A stretch of DNA of 33,083 nucleotides from Tissierella sp. P1 (GTDB lineage Bacteria; Bacillota; Clostridia; Tissierellales; Tissierellaceae): contig NZ_NPMN01000039.1 in NCBI RefSeq assembly GCF_002266425.1, forward strand, positions 1 through 33,083, written 5' to 3'. The notes below the pieces were generated by a model. It was not told the origin of the DNA. It made no database searches and worked only from the letters and a program-made list of their open reading frames with translations. Numbering within the stretch: position 1 is the first letter of the stretch; each line of letters starts with the position of its first letter. Below, piece by piece: positions 16,715 through 24,378 of this stretch. Position numbers and translations under genes: made by a program.

Positions 16715-16766
16715 AAAGATAGTGATATTATAGGATAAAACAATAAAAGACAAGGGGGAAAATCTT

Positions 16767-17024
16767 ATGAAACAAGAGTATTGTCAAAGTTGTGGAATGC
16801 CAATGGAAGATGTTAACCTTTATGGTACAGAAAAGGATGGAAGTAAAAGCCAAGATTACTGCACATATTGTTATGAAGATGGAAATTTTAGCAAACCTGA
16901 TGAGACAATGGAAGAAATGATAGAAACTTGTGTACCTTTTATGAAAGAAAATGAAATGGATGAAGAAGAAGCAAGAAAATTATTAAATGACTCTCTTCCA
17001 CATTTGAAACGTTGGAAAAAATAA
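16767..17024 (+). CDS. Small zinc-ribbon protein
   Basis: An 85-residue cytosolic protein. Two CxxC knuckles (Cys6/Cys9 in CQSCGMPM and Cys32/Cys35 in YCTYCYEDG) make a zinc ribbon of the putative zinc-ribbon-2 type. The acidic C-terminal half (MEEMIETCVPFMKENEMDEE, then ARKLLNDSLPHLKRWKK) looks helical. Such proteins occur alone or fused to regulators across Firmicutes, and their function is not established. The start follows CAAGGGGGA. It has its own terminator, and the candidate operator upstream suggests control by the adjacent WYL regulator. Confidence 0.85.
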   Translation: MKQEYCQSCGMPMEDVNLYGTEKDGSKSQDYCTYCYEDGNFSKPDETMEEMIETCVPFMKENEMDEEEARKLLNDSLPHLKRWKK

Positions 17025-17041
17025 AATGGTTTTTAATTTTA

Positions 17042-17082
17042 ATTCTCCTATTTAGCAAATGTGCTGGATAGGAGAGTTTTTC
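17042..17082 (+). terminator. Terminator after the zinc-ribbon gene
   Basis: The outer stem TTCTCCTAT/ATAGGAGAG (17043-17051 with 17068-17076) encloses a small inner AGCA/TGCT stem and is followed by TTTTTC. Confidence 0.75.
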
Positions 17083-17135
17083 ATTGGCTTATCTATATAG
17101 GAATAGATATTAATTAGGAGGATAGTTAATCTAAA

Positions 17136-18023
17136 ATGAAATATATAGATGCTAAAACAATAATTACACATAATAAATATCCAAATGCATGGTTTGGGAA
17201 TAAATATAATATGAATATTTATCGTGGGTGTAGTCATGGATGTATTTACTGTGATTCTAGATCTGATTGTTATCAGATAGAAAACTTTGATGAGATTGTA
17301 GCAAAGAAAGATGCTCTCATAATAATAGAAAAAGAATTAAGAAGTAAAAGAAATACTGGTATTGTAGGCACTGGTTCTATGAGTGATCCATACAATCCTT
17401 TAGAAAAGAAATATAATTTAACTAGAGGTGCATTAGAACTTGTAAATTCATGCGGTTTTGGCATTGGTATTACGACTAAATCAGATATTATAATTAGAGA
17501 TATTGATATTTTAAAAGATATTAATAAACATTCACCAGTATGTATTGGTATTACTATAACGGCGGGAGAAGATTATTTATCACAAAATATAGAACCCTTA
17601 GCACCCTCTTCTTCAAGACGATTTGATGCTCTAGCTAAGTTATCTAAGAATGGAATATATACAGGAATTTTAATGATGCCTATTTTACCATTTATATCTG
17701 ATAATGAAGAAAATATTATTTCTATTGTAAAAAAAGGAGCAGATTGTGGTATTAAATATATTTATCCAGCATTTGGAGTTACTTTACGCTCGGGGAACAG
17801 GGAATATTTTTATCACAAGCTTAATCAAACTTATTCAGGAGTTAGTGAAAGATATAAAATGAGTTTTGGATATTCCTATGAATGTTTGTCACCAAACTAT
17901 AAAGAATTATGGAAAATCTTTAAAAAAGAGTGTGATAAATATAATATTGTTTATAAAATGTCTGATATTATAAAGGGTGCAGAGAAAAGCAGCCAAACTA
18001 AGCAATTATCGATGTTTAGTTGA
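17136..18023 (+). CDS. SPL-family radical SAM protein
   Basis: A 295-residue radical SAM enzyme. The CxxxCxxC cluster motif is CSHGCIYC (Cys32, Cys36, Cys39), preceded by the NIYRGC segment typical of the SPL/Rv2578c group. The barrel then has GTGSMSDPYNPLEKKYNLTR and ITITAGEDYLS, with RRFDALAKLSKNGI. It resembles spore photoproduct lyase in the core but is shorter and lacks the N-terminal region of true SplB, so repair of spore photoproduct is not assured. The only consensus ribosome binding site, AGGAGG (17116-17121), is 14 bases from the ATG, an unusually long gap. An in-frame stop (17127-17129) excludes an earlier start. Confidence 0.87.
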   Translation: MKYIDAKTIITHNKYPNAWFGNKYNMNIYRGCSHGCIYCDSRSDCYQIENFDEIVAKKDALIIIEKELRSKRNTGIVGTGSMSDPYNPLEKKYNLTRGALELVNSCGFGIGITTKSDIIIRDIDILKDINKHSPVCIGITITAGEDYLSQNIEPLAPSSSRRFDALAKLSKNGIYTGILMMPILPFISDNEENIISIVKKGADCGIKYIYPAFGVTLRSGNREYFYHKLNQTYSGVSERYKMSFGYSYECLSPNYKELWKIFKKECDKYNIVYKMSDIIKGAEKSSQTKQLSMFS

Positions 18024-18071
18024 TTACCAAAAAAATTGGGATTTGCAGATTAGATAGCTAATAAAACTTTA

Positions 18072-18114
18072 AAAGTTTCTCTTATATAACAAATATATTA
18101 CATAAGAGTTTTTT
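18072..18114 (+). terminator. Terminator after the radical SAM gene
   Basis: CTCTTAT (18079-18085) pairs with ATAAGAG (18102-18108), with further A-T pairs inside, and is followed by TTTTTT. Confidence 0.65.
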
Positions 18115-18116
18115 CG

Positions 18117-18145
18117 TTGACTTTGCTCCCTTACTCTGATAAAAT
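18117..18145 (+). promoter_or_regulatory. Sigma-A-type promoter of the ABC-2 exporter operon
   Basis: TTGACT (18117-18122), a 17-base spacer and TAAAAT (18140-18145), with TGA just before the -10 (extended -10). This is the best promoter match in the window and lies 37 bases before the first exporter gene. Confidence 0.8.
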
Positions 18146-18182
18146 CATCCTTACGTCTAAAAAATAGAGAGGAGGGTTTTAT

Positions 18183-19163
18183 ATGGTTATTGTAGCAAAT
18201 GAGCTGTCAAAAGGATATAAGATATCCCAAAGAAGCCCAGGTATAGTAGGTGGACTAAAGAGCATTATACACAGGGAGTATAAGGAAATAACTGCTCTGG
18301 ACAAGATATCCTTTGAAGTAGTGAGAGGAGAGTTGGTAGGATATATTGGACCAAATGGAGCTGGTAAATCTACTACAATTAAAATACTATCAGGTATTTT
18401 AACACCAGATTCAGGAGAATGTAAAGTTCTTGGAAAAGTTCCATATAAGGAAAGGATAGATTATGTAAAGGATATAGGGGTAGTTTTCGGTCAGAGAACT
18501 CAACTATGGTGGGATTTACCTGTAATTGATTCCTTTGAATTACTGAAGGATATCTACAAAATTCCTTTAGGAGACTATTTAAAGATTAAAAAAGAGCTGG
18601 TAGAATGGCTCGGCCTAGAGAACTTTATAAATACTCCAGTAAGGCAGCTAAGCTTAGGTCAGAAAATGCGATGTGAGCTAGCAGCATCACTTCTTCATTC
18701 CCCAAAAATACTTTTCCTTGATGAACCTACTATAGGGTTGGATGCTATATCTAAATTAGCTGTTAGAGAATTTATAAAAAAGCTGAACAAGGAAAGAGGA
18801 GTTACAGTCATACTTACGACCCATGATATGGATGATATCGAAACTCTATGCAATAGAGTAATCATAATAGGGAAGGGAAAAATCCTTTTAGATGGTTCCT
18901 TGCAATCCCTTAGAAACACAGTATCTAAAGACAGAAGATTGATTTTAGACTTTGATGAAGGAATAAATGGCTTTTCAATAGTGGGAGCAACTCCCATAAG
19001 TCAAGAGAATAATAGGCTTGTAATTGATTTTAATCCTGATATAATCACACCTGCAGATCTAATAACTACTTTATCCACTAAATATAAAATAAAAGATATA
19101 TTAATAGAGAACCCTCCCATTGAAGAAATTATTGCCAAGCTCTATGGAGAATTTAACATATGA
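18183..19163 (+). CDS. ABC-2 exporter ATP-binding protein (COG4586-like)
   Basis: A 326-residue ATPase that powers the two permeases behind it. Walker A is GPNGAGKS (56-63), the Q-loop lies in GQRTQLWW (103-110), the signature is LSLGQ (156-160), Walker B is ILFLDE (176-181) and the switch His is His214 in TTHDMDD. The extra N-terminal stretch (SQRSPGIVGGLKSIIHREYK) and the WWDLPVIDSF run after the Q-loop are typical of COG4586, an uncharacterised group always paired with COG4587 and COG3694 permeases. The C-terminal 90 residues form an added domain. The start follows GAGGAGGG. Its stop overlaps the next ATG by two bases (ATGA). Confidence 0.92.
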   Translation: MVIVANELSKGYKISQRSPGIVGGLKSIIHREYKEITALDKISFEVVRGELVGYIGPNGAGKSTTIKILSGILTPDSGECKVLGKVPYKERIDYVKDIGVVFGQRTQLWWDLPVIDSFELLKDIYKIPLGDYLKIKKELVEWLGLENFINTPVRQLSLGQKMRCELAASLLHSPKILFLDEPTIGLDAISKLAVREFIKKLNKERGVTVILTTHDMDDIETLCNRVIIIGKGKILLDGSLQSLRNTVSKDRRLILDFDEGINGFSIVGATPISQENNRLVIDFNPDIITPADLITTLSTKYKIKDILIENPPIEEIIAKLYGEFNI

Positions 19164-19960
19164 AGGCATTTATATCTATTATAAAAATTAGATTTAATCT
19201 ATTATTGCAATACAAAGTTGCTGCTATAGCAGGTATGACTACTCAATTTTTCTTTGGGATGATTATGGTCATGGTATTATATGGGTTTTATAGTTCCTCA
19301 GGTGGAGAGATGCCTATTAATCGTGAGGCAGCTATTACCTATATATGGATAGGTCAAGCTATGCTTGGAATGTTACCATGGAATGGTGATAGTGAAATAC
19401 AAAATCTAATAAGGACAGGGAACGTAACCTACGAACTTATTAGACCAATGAATTTATATAATTATTGGTTCGCAAGAGCCTTTGCTTTAAGAACTGCGCC
19501 AACTCTACTTAAATCCATTCCTTTATTTATTATAGCTTTATTATTACCAAAAGATTATAGAATGGAATTACCACCAAATGCTTTGGCTACTATAGGGTGG
19601 GCAGTAACCACCTTTGGTGCTCTTATGATTTCTTGCACCATAACTAATATAATTAATATGACTACTCTTTATTCTCTGTCAGGAGATGGAATACAAAGAC
19701 TATTAGCAACCATCGTCACAATATGTTCTGGTATGATAGTACCATTACCACTTTTTCCAGATAAGTTCAAACAAGTATTAAATTACTTACCCTTTAGCGG
19801 ATTAGTAGATATCCCAGCTAGATTTTTTACTGGAGAAATACCTTTTAGTCAGTTGCTTGGACATTTTTTATTTCAGTGCATATGGGCATTTGTACTATAT
19901 TTATTAGGCCAATGGATTTTAAATAAAAAAATAAAAGACTTGATAGTACAAGGAGGCTAG
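19160..19960 (+). CDS. ABC-2 family permease (COG4587-like)
   Basis: A 266-residue integral membrane subunit with about six helices. The start overlaps the ATPase stop (ATGA), so translation is coupled. Family marks are the N-terminal IRFNLLLQYKVAAIAG segment and GNVTYELIRPMNLYNYWFAR, a motif shared with the partner permease (LRLGDFDRILLRP there). A cytoplasmic loop holds the coupling region. With the next permease it should form the heteromeric export channel; the substrate is unknown. Confidence 0.88.
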   Translation: MKAFISIIKIRFNLLLQYKVAAIAGMTTQFFFGMIMVMVLYGFYSSSGGEMPINREAAITYIWIGQAMLGMLPWNGDSEIQNLIRTGNVTYELIRPMNLYNYWFARAFALRTAPTLLKSIPLFIIALLLPKDYRMELPPNALATIGWAVTTFGALMISCTITNIINMTTLYSLSGDGIQRLLATIVTICSGMIVPLPLFPDKFKQVLNYLPFSGLVDIPARFFTGEIPFSQLLGHFLFQCIWAFVLYLLGQWILNKKIKDLIVQGG

Positions 19961-19963
19961 AGT

Positions 19964-20764
19964 ATGGATAGTATAAAATTATATTTTAAGTATATTAAAC
20001 TAAGTATAGAATCTCAGCTTCAATATAAGGCCTCCTTTATTATGATGTCTATTGGTCATTTCTTAATAACTTTTATTGAATTTCTCGGTGTATGGGTATT
20101 GTTTGAAAGATTTGGTAGTATTAAAGGTTTTACTTTTGAAGAAGCCGCCTTATTCTATGGAATAGTTCATATTGCCTTTTCCATTACAGAAGGTTGGACT
20201 AGAGGATTTGATACTTTTCCTAGACTAGTCAGATTAGGAGATTTTGATAGGATATTACTTAGACCAAGGACTACAGTATTACAGATTCTAGGACATGATT
20301 TTCAGATAATGAGAATAGGTAGATTTGTTCAAGGTCTTGTAGTGCTTATATGGGCTATGCTTAAATTAAAGATAGAGTGGACTTTAGGAAAGACTCTATT
20401 ATTAATTGGATCTATTATTGGAGGAAATTTTCTATTTTCAGGTCTTATAGTACTTCAAGCTACCTTATCTTTTTGGTCTGTACAGAGTCTAGAAATAGTA
20501 AATTCCTTTACCTATGGTGGAGTTCAAGCAGCACAATACCCCATTTCTATATATAAACCTTGGTTTAGAAAAATACTTATATATGTTATACCATTAGCTA
20601 CAGTGAATTATTTTCCTGCTATGAGTATATTAGGAAAGTCTCAATTATTAAACTATCCTATTTGGATAGGGTGGGTTTCTCCATTCATTGGGTTCATGTT
20701 CTTTATATTTTCTATATTAATATGGAGAATTGGAGTGAAGCATTATACTTCTACTGGAAGTTAA
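19964..20764 (+). CDS. ABC-2 family permease (COG3694-like)
   Basis: A 266-residue membrane subunit starting three bases after the previous stop, with its ribosome binding site (AAGGAGG) inside the end of the preceding gene. About six hydrophobic helices are seen. VRLGDFDRILLRPRTTVLQI and the C-terminal WVSPFIGFMFF helix match the COG3694 group. It completes a three-gene exporter of one ATPase and two different permeases. A shared terminator ends the operon. Confidence 0.88.
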   Translation: MDSIKLYFKYIKLSIESQLQYKASFIMMSIGHFLITFIEFLGVWVLFERFGSIKGFTFEEAALFYGIVHIAFSITEGWTRGFDTFPRLVRLGDFDRILLRPRTTVLQILGHDFQIMRIGRFVQGLVVLIWAMLKLKIEWTLGKTLLLIGSIIGGNFLFSGLIVLQATLSFWSVQSLEIVNSFTYGGVQAAQYPISIYKPWFRKILIYVIPLATVNYFPAMSILGKSQLLNYPIWIGWVSPFIGFMFFIFSILIWRIGVKHYTSTGS

Positions 20765-20803
20765 AAGTAACAGGAGTTGTATCTAACAACTCCTGTTACT
20801 TTT
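20763..20803. terminator. Bidirectional terminator between convergent genes
   Basis: A perfect 18-bp stem (20763-20780 with 20786-20803) has a 5-base loop ATCTA and T-runs on both strands. It serves the exporter operon (plus) and the OmpR-type regulator (minus). Confidence 0.9.
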
Positions 20804-21496
20804 TTATTCTCTAAATCTATATCCAATACCACTCACTGTATCAATATAATGTTTTTGTTTTTTAGTATCTCCTAGCTTTTTCCTTATAGAAGATATATGC
20901 ATATCTACAACTCTAGTATCTGGGCTATAATCCAGTCCTCCAATTTTATCTAATATAGTTTGCCTATGTATAACTTTACCAGGATTTGAAGCTAATAAAT
21001 ATAGTATTTCAAATTCCTTGAAGGAAAAGTTAATGACTTCATTATTCTTTTTTATTATTCTCTTATTTACGTTTATTTCCAAATCATGAAAAGCTATTAT
21101 AGGACCAGTTTTATCTTCAATAGCCTGAGATCTTCTTATAGAAGCATTTAATCTAGCTATTAATTCCCTATGATGGAATGGCTTTGTTATATAATCATCT
21201 GCACCCATTTCAAGTCCAAGGATAGTATCTAATTTATCATGGTTTACTGTAACTATTAAGATGGCAATATTTTTATGTATTGGGTGATTTCTAATGTATT
21301 TTAATATTTCAAACCCACTAGTGTCTGGCAGGGCTAAATCCAGTATAGCAGCAACAATTTTATTATTCATCAATGATTCTATAGACTCTGCCCCATTAGT
21401 TGCTTTTAATACAGAAAAACCATATTTATTTAATATTGCATTAAAAAGCTTCATACTTATAATATCATCTTCAACCACTAAGACTTGATTGTCCAT
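20804..21496 (-). CDS. OmpR/PhoB-family response regulator
   Basis: A 230-residue two-component regulator. The receiver domain (1-115) has the acidic pocket VVEDD, phospho-acceptor Asp53 in ILDLALPD, and Lys105 in DYITKPF. The C-terminal winged helix (about 130-228) carries FSFKEFEILYLLASNPGKVI and the recognition region DTRVVDMHISSIRKKLGD, ending in GIGYRFRE. Start ATG 21496 follows AAGGAGAC. It is divergent from a hybrid kinase (149 bases between starts). That kinase carries its own receiver and HPt domain, so a phosphorelay to this regulator is plausible but unproven. The promoter region holds TATAGTTTA direct repeats that could be its binding sites. Confidence 0.92.
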   Translation of the reverse strand: MDNQVLVVEDDIISMKLFNAILNKYGFSVLKATNGAESIESLMNNKIVAAILDLALPDTSGFEILKYIRNHPIHKNIAILIVTVNHDKLDTILGLEMGADDYITKPFHHRELIARLNASIRRSQAIEDKTGPIIAFHDLEINVNKRIIKKNNEVINFSFKEFEILYLLASNPGKVIHRQTILDKIGGLDYSPDTRVVDMHISSIRKKLGDTKKQKHYIDTVSGIGYRFRE

Positions 21497-21514
21497 AATT
21501 TGTCTCCTTACTAA

Positions 21515-21557
21515 TATAGTTTAGATAATGTACTTCTTACAATTATAGTTTAAACTA
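21515..21557. promoter_or_regulatory. Direct repeats and palindrome in the divergent promoter region
   Basis: TATAGTTTA occurs at 21515-21523 and 21544-21552, 29 bases apart, close to three helical turns. The second copy is part of the perfect 12-bp palindrome TAGTTTAAACTA (21546-21557). Both lie between the regulator and the hybrid kinase. OmpR-family regulators bind direct repeats, so these may be autoregulatory sites. Confidence 0.4.
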
Positions 21558-21663
21558 AGAGAAAAATATTTTCTATCATAGATAAATATATACATTGTAT
21601 CATATAAAGAGAATTTAATACAAATAATTCCGATAATAACATAAAATGGAAGGTGAGGAGAGA

Positions 21664-23997
21664 TTGGATACTAAAAAGACAGAAAAGTGTGTATTTAAAA
21701 ATATTAGAGAGATGGACAAAATAGAAGACCAGTTACATAGTATACATCCCTTGTTGGAGTATATGTTTGAAAATGCTACAGAAGGGATGTGTATTATAGA
21801 TGATAATCGTAGGATAATAAAGGTTAATAGTAAATTATTAAAGATATTAGATGTTAATGAAGATAAGATATTGGATAAAAAATGTTATGAAATTAACTCT
21901 TATATTATCTGTGATTTAAAAGAATGTCCATTAGAGAGAATGAAAAAAGGAGAACATTACATTACTTATGAAATCAAAAAAAGATTAATGGATAGGGAAA
22001 TTTTTTTACTTATTACAGCAACTCGACTATTTGCTATTGATAAAGAATTAAGGGGAACTGTGTTACGACTGAAAGATATAACAGTATTCAAAGAGCAAGA
22101 AAAATCTATAAAAAAACATCTGAACTTATTAAAACATACAATAGATTCTATTCAAGATATAATAGCTATAATTAAACCAGATTTAACTGTAGAACTACTA
22201 AATAAAGAAGGATATAAATTTTTTGATTCTAATCAGAATAACGTTATAGATAAAAAGTGGAATCAACTTATTGAAGAAAAACTAGGAAAAGAAGGATTAT
22301 TAAATTATCAAGCAGCTAGTTGTAAAGACAGATTTATCAGGAAAAAGTATTTTCCTAAAATTGATAAGTATATGGATTGGTACAGCAAATTAATTTTTGA
22401 TGAAAAGGGTAATGTAAAATTTATTATTGAAAGGTTAGTTGATATAACAACATCTGTAAAACATGAAGAAGAGCTAAATCAAGATAAAGGGTTAAATATA
22501 CTACAGAATGAATTTTTAAGAGACATAAGTCATGAAATACGTACACCAATGAATGGAATTATTGGTCTGGTAGAATTATTAGGAGACACACCGTTAAACG
22601 ATACACAAAGAGAATATATTGATATGTTAAGATTTACAACTGATAGGTTTCTTTCTCTTGTAAATGACATATTAGATCTATCTAAGATACAAGCTGGGAA
22701 GTTTGAGCCTATAAATGATAAATTTAATATTTTAAAACTACTCAAAGATATTACACATTATTTTAAATTGCAGGCAAATAAAAAGGGATTAGACTTTCAT
22801 TATAAAATAAATGATAATATGCCCCATAGTATAATTGGCGATATGGATAGATTAAGTCAAGTCCTATTTAATATCATTGGAAACTCTATAAAATTTACCG
22901 AAAAAGGATATATTAGTCTAGAATTGGAAGTGTGTTATGAAGATGATGAACAAATAGATATTCTTTTTAGTGTAAAGGATACAGGAATAGGTATACCTAG
23001 TGAGAATATAGATACAGTTTTTGAAAGCTTTAATCAAGTAAATCTGAAAGCTTCAAGAGAATATGGAGGTACAGGTTTAGGACTTGCTATTTCTAAGAAA
23101 CTTGTAGAGCTCATGGGAGGAGAAATAAAAGTAAAATCACAGCAAGGTAAAGGAAGTGTATTTTCTTTCAACTTAAAATTTTTAAAAGATGATTATAAAG
23201 GTTTAGATAAGAAATCCTTAAATTTAAAAGAAAGTTCTATAGAAAATATTTTATTTTATGGAATTCGTATTTTGGTTGCAGAAGATGATATTGTGAATCA
23301 AAGAATAATAAAAAGTATATTGGATAAAAAAAAGTGTATAGTGAGCATAGTTTCAAATGGCAAAGACACATTGGAATATTGGCAAAATAACGATGTTGAT
23401 TTAATACTAATGGATATTGAAATGCCAGTGATGAACGGATTTGAAATAGTAAAAGAAATTAGAGAAAGAGAATTGGTAACAGGTAAGTATACCCCTATAA
23501 TTGCATTAACTGGAGCTACGATGAGAGAAGATAGAGAGAAATGTTTAAAAATGGGAATGGATGGATATATATCAAAACCTATAAGAATAGATAGAATTTA
23601 TCAAGCAATAAATAGTGTATTGAGAAAGTATAGAAAAATAGAAAGTTTAAGTATAAGGCAGTTTCTTGAGAGGGTAGATGGAGATAAAGAAGTTTTGACG
23701 GAAATAATAGAAGATATAATATCTGATGATTATGAGAAAGAATACTTAGGAAATATAGAAACATGTATAGAGCAAGGAAATTTAGAGGCTTTAAGTAAGA
23801 ATATTCATAAATTTAAGGGAAGTATATCAAATTTTGACGCATATAATGCTATTAATATTCTAGAAACAATGGGTGAGAATATAAAATCTAGAAATCTATA
23901 TATAATAAGGCATTTATTTAAAGAATTAAAAAATGAATTTTTTGATATTAAATGTGAGCTTAAAGAATATAAAAGAAAATTCCTAAACAACCTATAA
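21664..23997 (+). CDS. Hybrid sensor histidine kinase (PAS-PAS-HisKA-HATPase-REC-HPt)
   Basis: A 777-residue soluble phosphorelay kinase with no membrane helix. In order: PAS (about 30-140), PAS (about 150-265), HisKA with His290 in DISHEIRTPMNG, HATPase with GNSIKF, VKDTGIGIP and GGTGLGL, a receiver domain with Asp584 in LILMDIEMPVMNG, and an HPt domain with His715 in NIHKFKGS. The first PAS has three spaced Cys (Cys74, Cys83, Cys88, in ICDLKECPL), which could bind a metal or sense redox. TTG 21664 is preferred to ATG 21646, because AGGTGAGGAG lies just before the TTG while the ATG has no ribosome binding site. The ATG would add six residues. Confidence 0.88.
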   Translation: MDTKKTEKCVFKNIREMDKIEDQLHSIHPLLEYMFENATEGMCIIDDNRRIIKVNSKLLKILDVNEDKILDKKCYEINSYIICDLKECPLERMKKGEHYITYEIKKRLMDREIFLLITATRLFAIDKELRGTVLRLKDITVFKEQEKSIKKHLNLLKHTIDSIQDIIAIIKPDLTVELLNKEGYKFFDSNQNNVIDKKWNQLIEEKLGKEGLLNYQAASCKDRFIRKKYFPKIDKYMDWYSKLIFDEKGNVKFIIERLVDITTSVKHEEELNQDKGLNILQNEFLRDISHEIRTPMNGIIGLVELLGDTPLNDTQREYIDMLRFTTDRFLSLVNDILDLSKIQAGKFEPINDKFNILKLLKDITHYFKLQANKKGLDFHYKINDNMPHSIIGDMDRLSQVLFNIIGNSIKFTEKGYISLELEVCYEDDEQIDILFSVKDTGIGIPSENIDTVFESFNQVNLKASREYGGTGLGLAISKKLVELMGGEIKVKSQQGKGSVFSFNLKFLKDDYKGLDKKSLNLKESSIENILFYGIRILVAEDDIVNQRIIKSILDKKKCIVSIVSNGKDTLEYWQNNDVDLILMDIEMPVMNGFEIVKEIRERELVTGKYTPIIALTGATMREDREKCLKMGMDGYISKPIRIDRIYQAINSVLRKYRKIESLSIRQFLERVDGDKEVLTEIIEDIISDDYEKEYLGNIETCIEQGNLEALSKNIHKFKGSISNFDAYNAINILETMGENIKSRNLYIIRHLFKELKNEFFDIKCELKEYKRKFLNNL

Positions 23998-24014
23998 ATA
24001 TAGGTTGTTTTTTA
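23985..24014 (+). terminator. Intrinsic terminator of the hybrid kinase
   Basis: AAACAACCTATA (23985-23996) pairs perfectly with 23999-24010 across a 2-base loop, followed by TTTT. The stop codon lies inside the stem. Confidence 0.85.
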
Positions 24015-24087
24015 CAAAAAAATTACATAATCTCCTATGGAATTTACAACGATTATATATAATAATTTTCAATAACGTCGAAGGCTG

Positions 24088-24378
24088 TTGTCTTTTGTAA
24101 TATTATATAAAAATTTTAAGACTAATAATATAAATAAAAGCTTTGAAAAAGTTTTTCAATATGGTTTAAAGAATCTAGAGAATAAGGAGTTCACAAAAAT
24201 ATTATGGGAAGATATACTCTATGATAATTCCTATAGTTTTAGAGAAACTATAGAAACTGTGGCATGGGGATATTTAATTAGTAGATTCGTGGAAAAGATA
24301 AAATTTAAGAATTATTGGTTAAAAGTAAAAAATATTTATGATTTATATTATTTAAAAATTAAAATGGAGGTGTTATAA
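24088..24378 (+). CDS. Unidentified 96-residue protein or remnant
   Basis: An open frame from TTG 24088 to the TAA directly before the chemoreceptor GTG. The product is lysine-, tyrosine- and asparagine-rich and mostly helical in look (SFEKVFQYGLKNLENKEF; ETVAWGYLISRFVEKIKF), with no motif I recognise. No ribosome binding site precedes the TTG, and an in-frame stop lies at 24073. It may be a real gene with a poor start, or the tail of a lost gene. The chemoreceptor's ribosome binding site (GGAGG, 24366-24370) lies inside its last codons, as in a coupled operon. Confidence 0.35.
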   Translation: MSFVILYKNFKTNNINKSFEKVFQYGLKNLENKEFTKILWEDILYDNSYSFRETIETVAWGYLISRFVEKIKFKNYWLKVKNIYDLYYLKIKMEVL

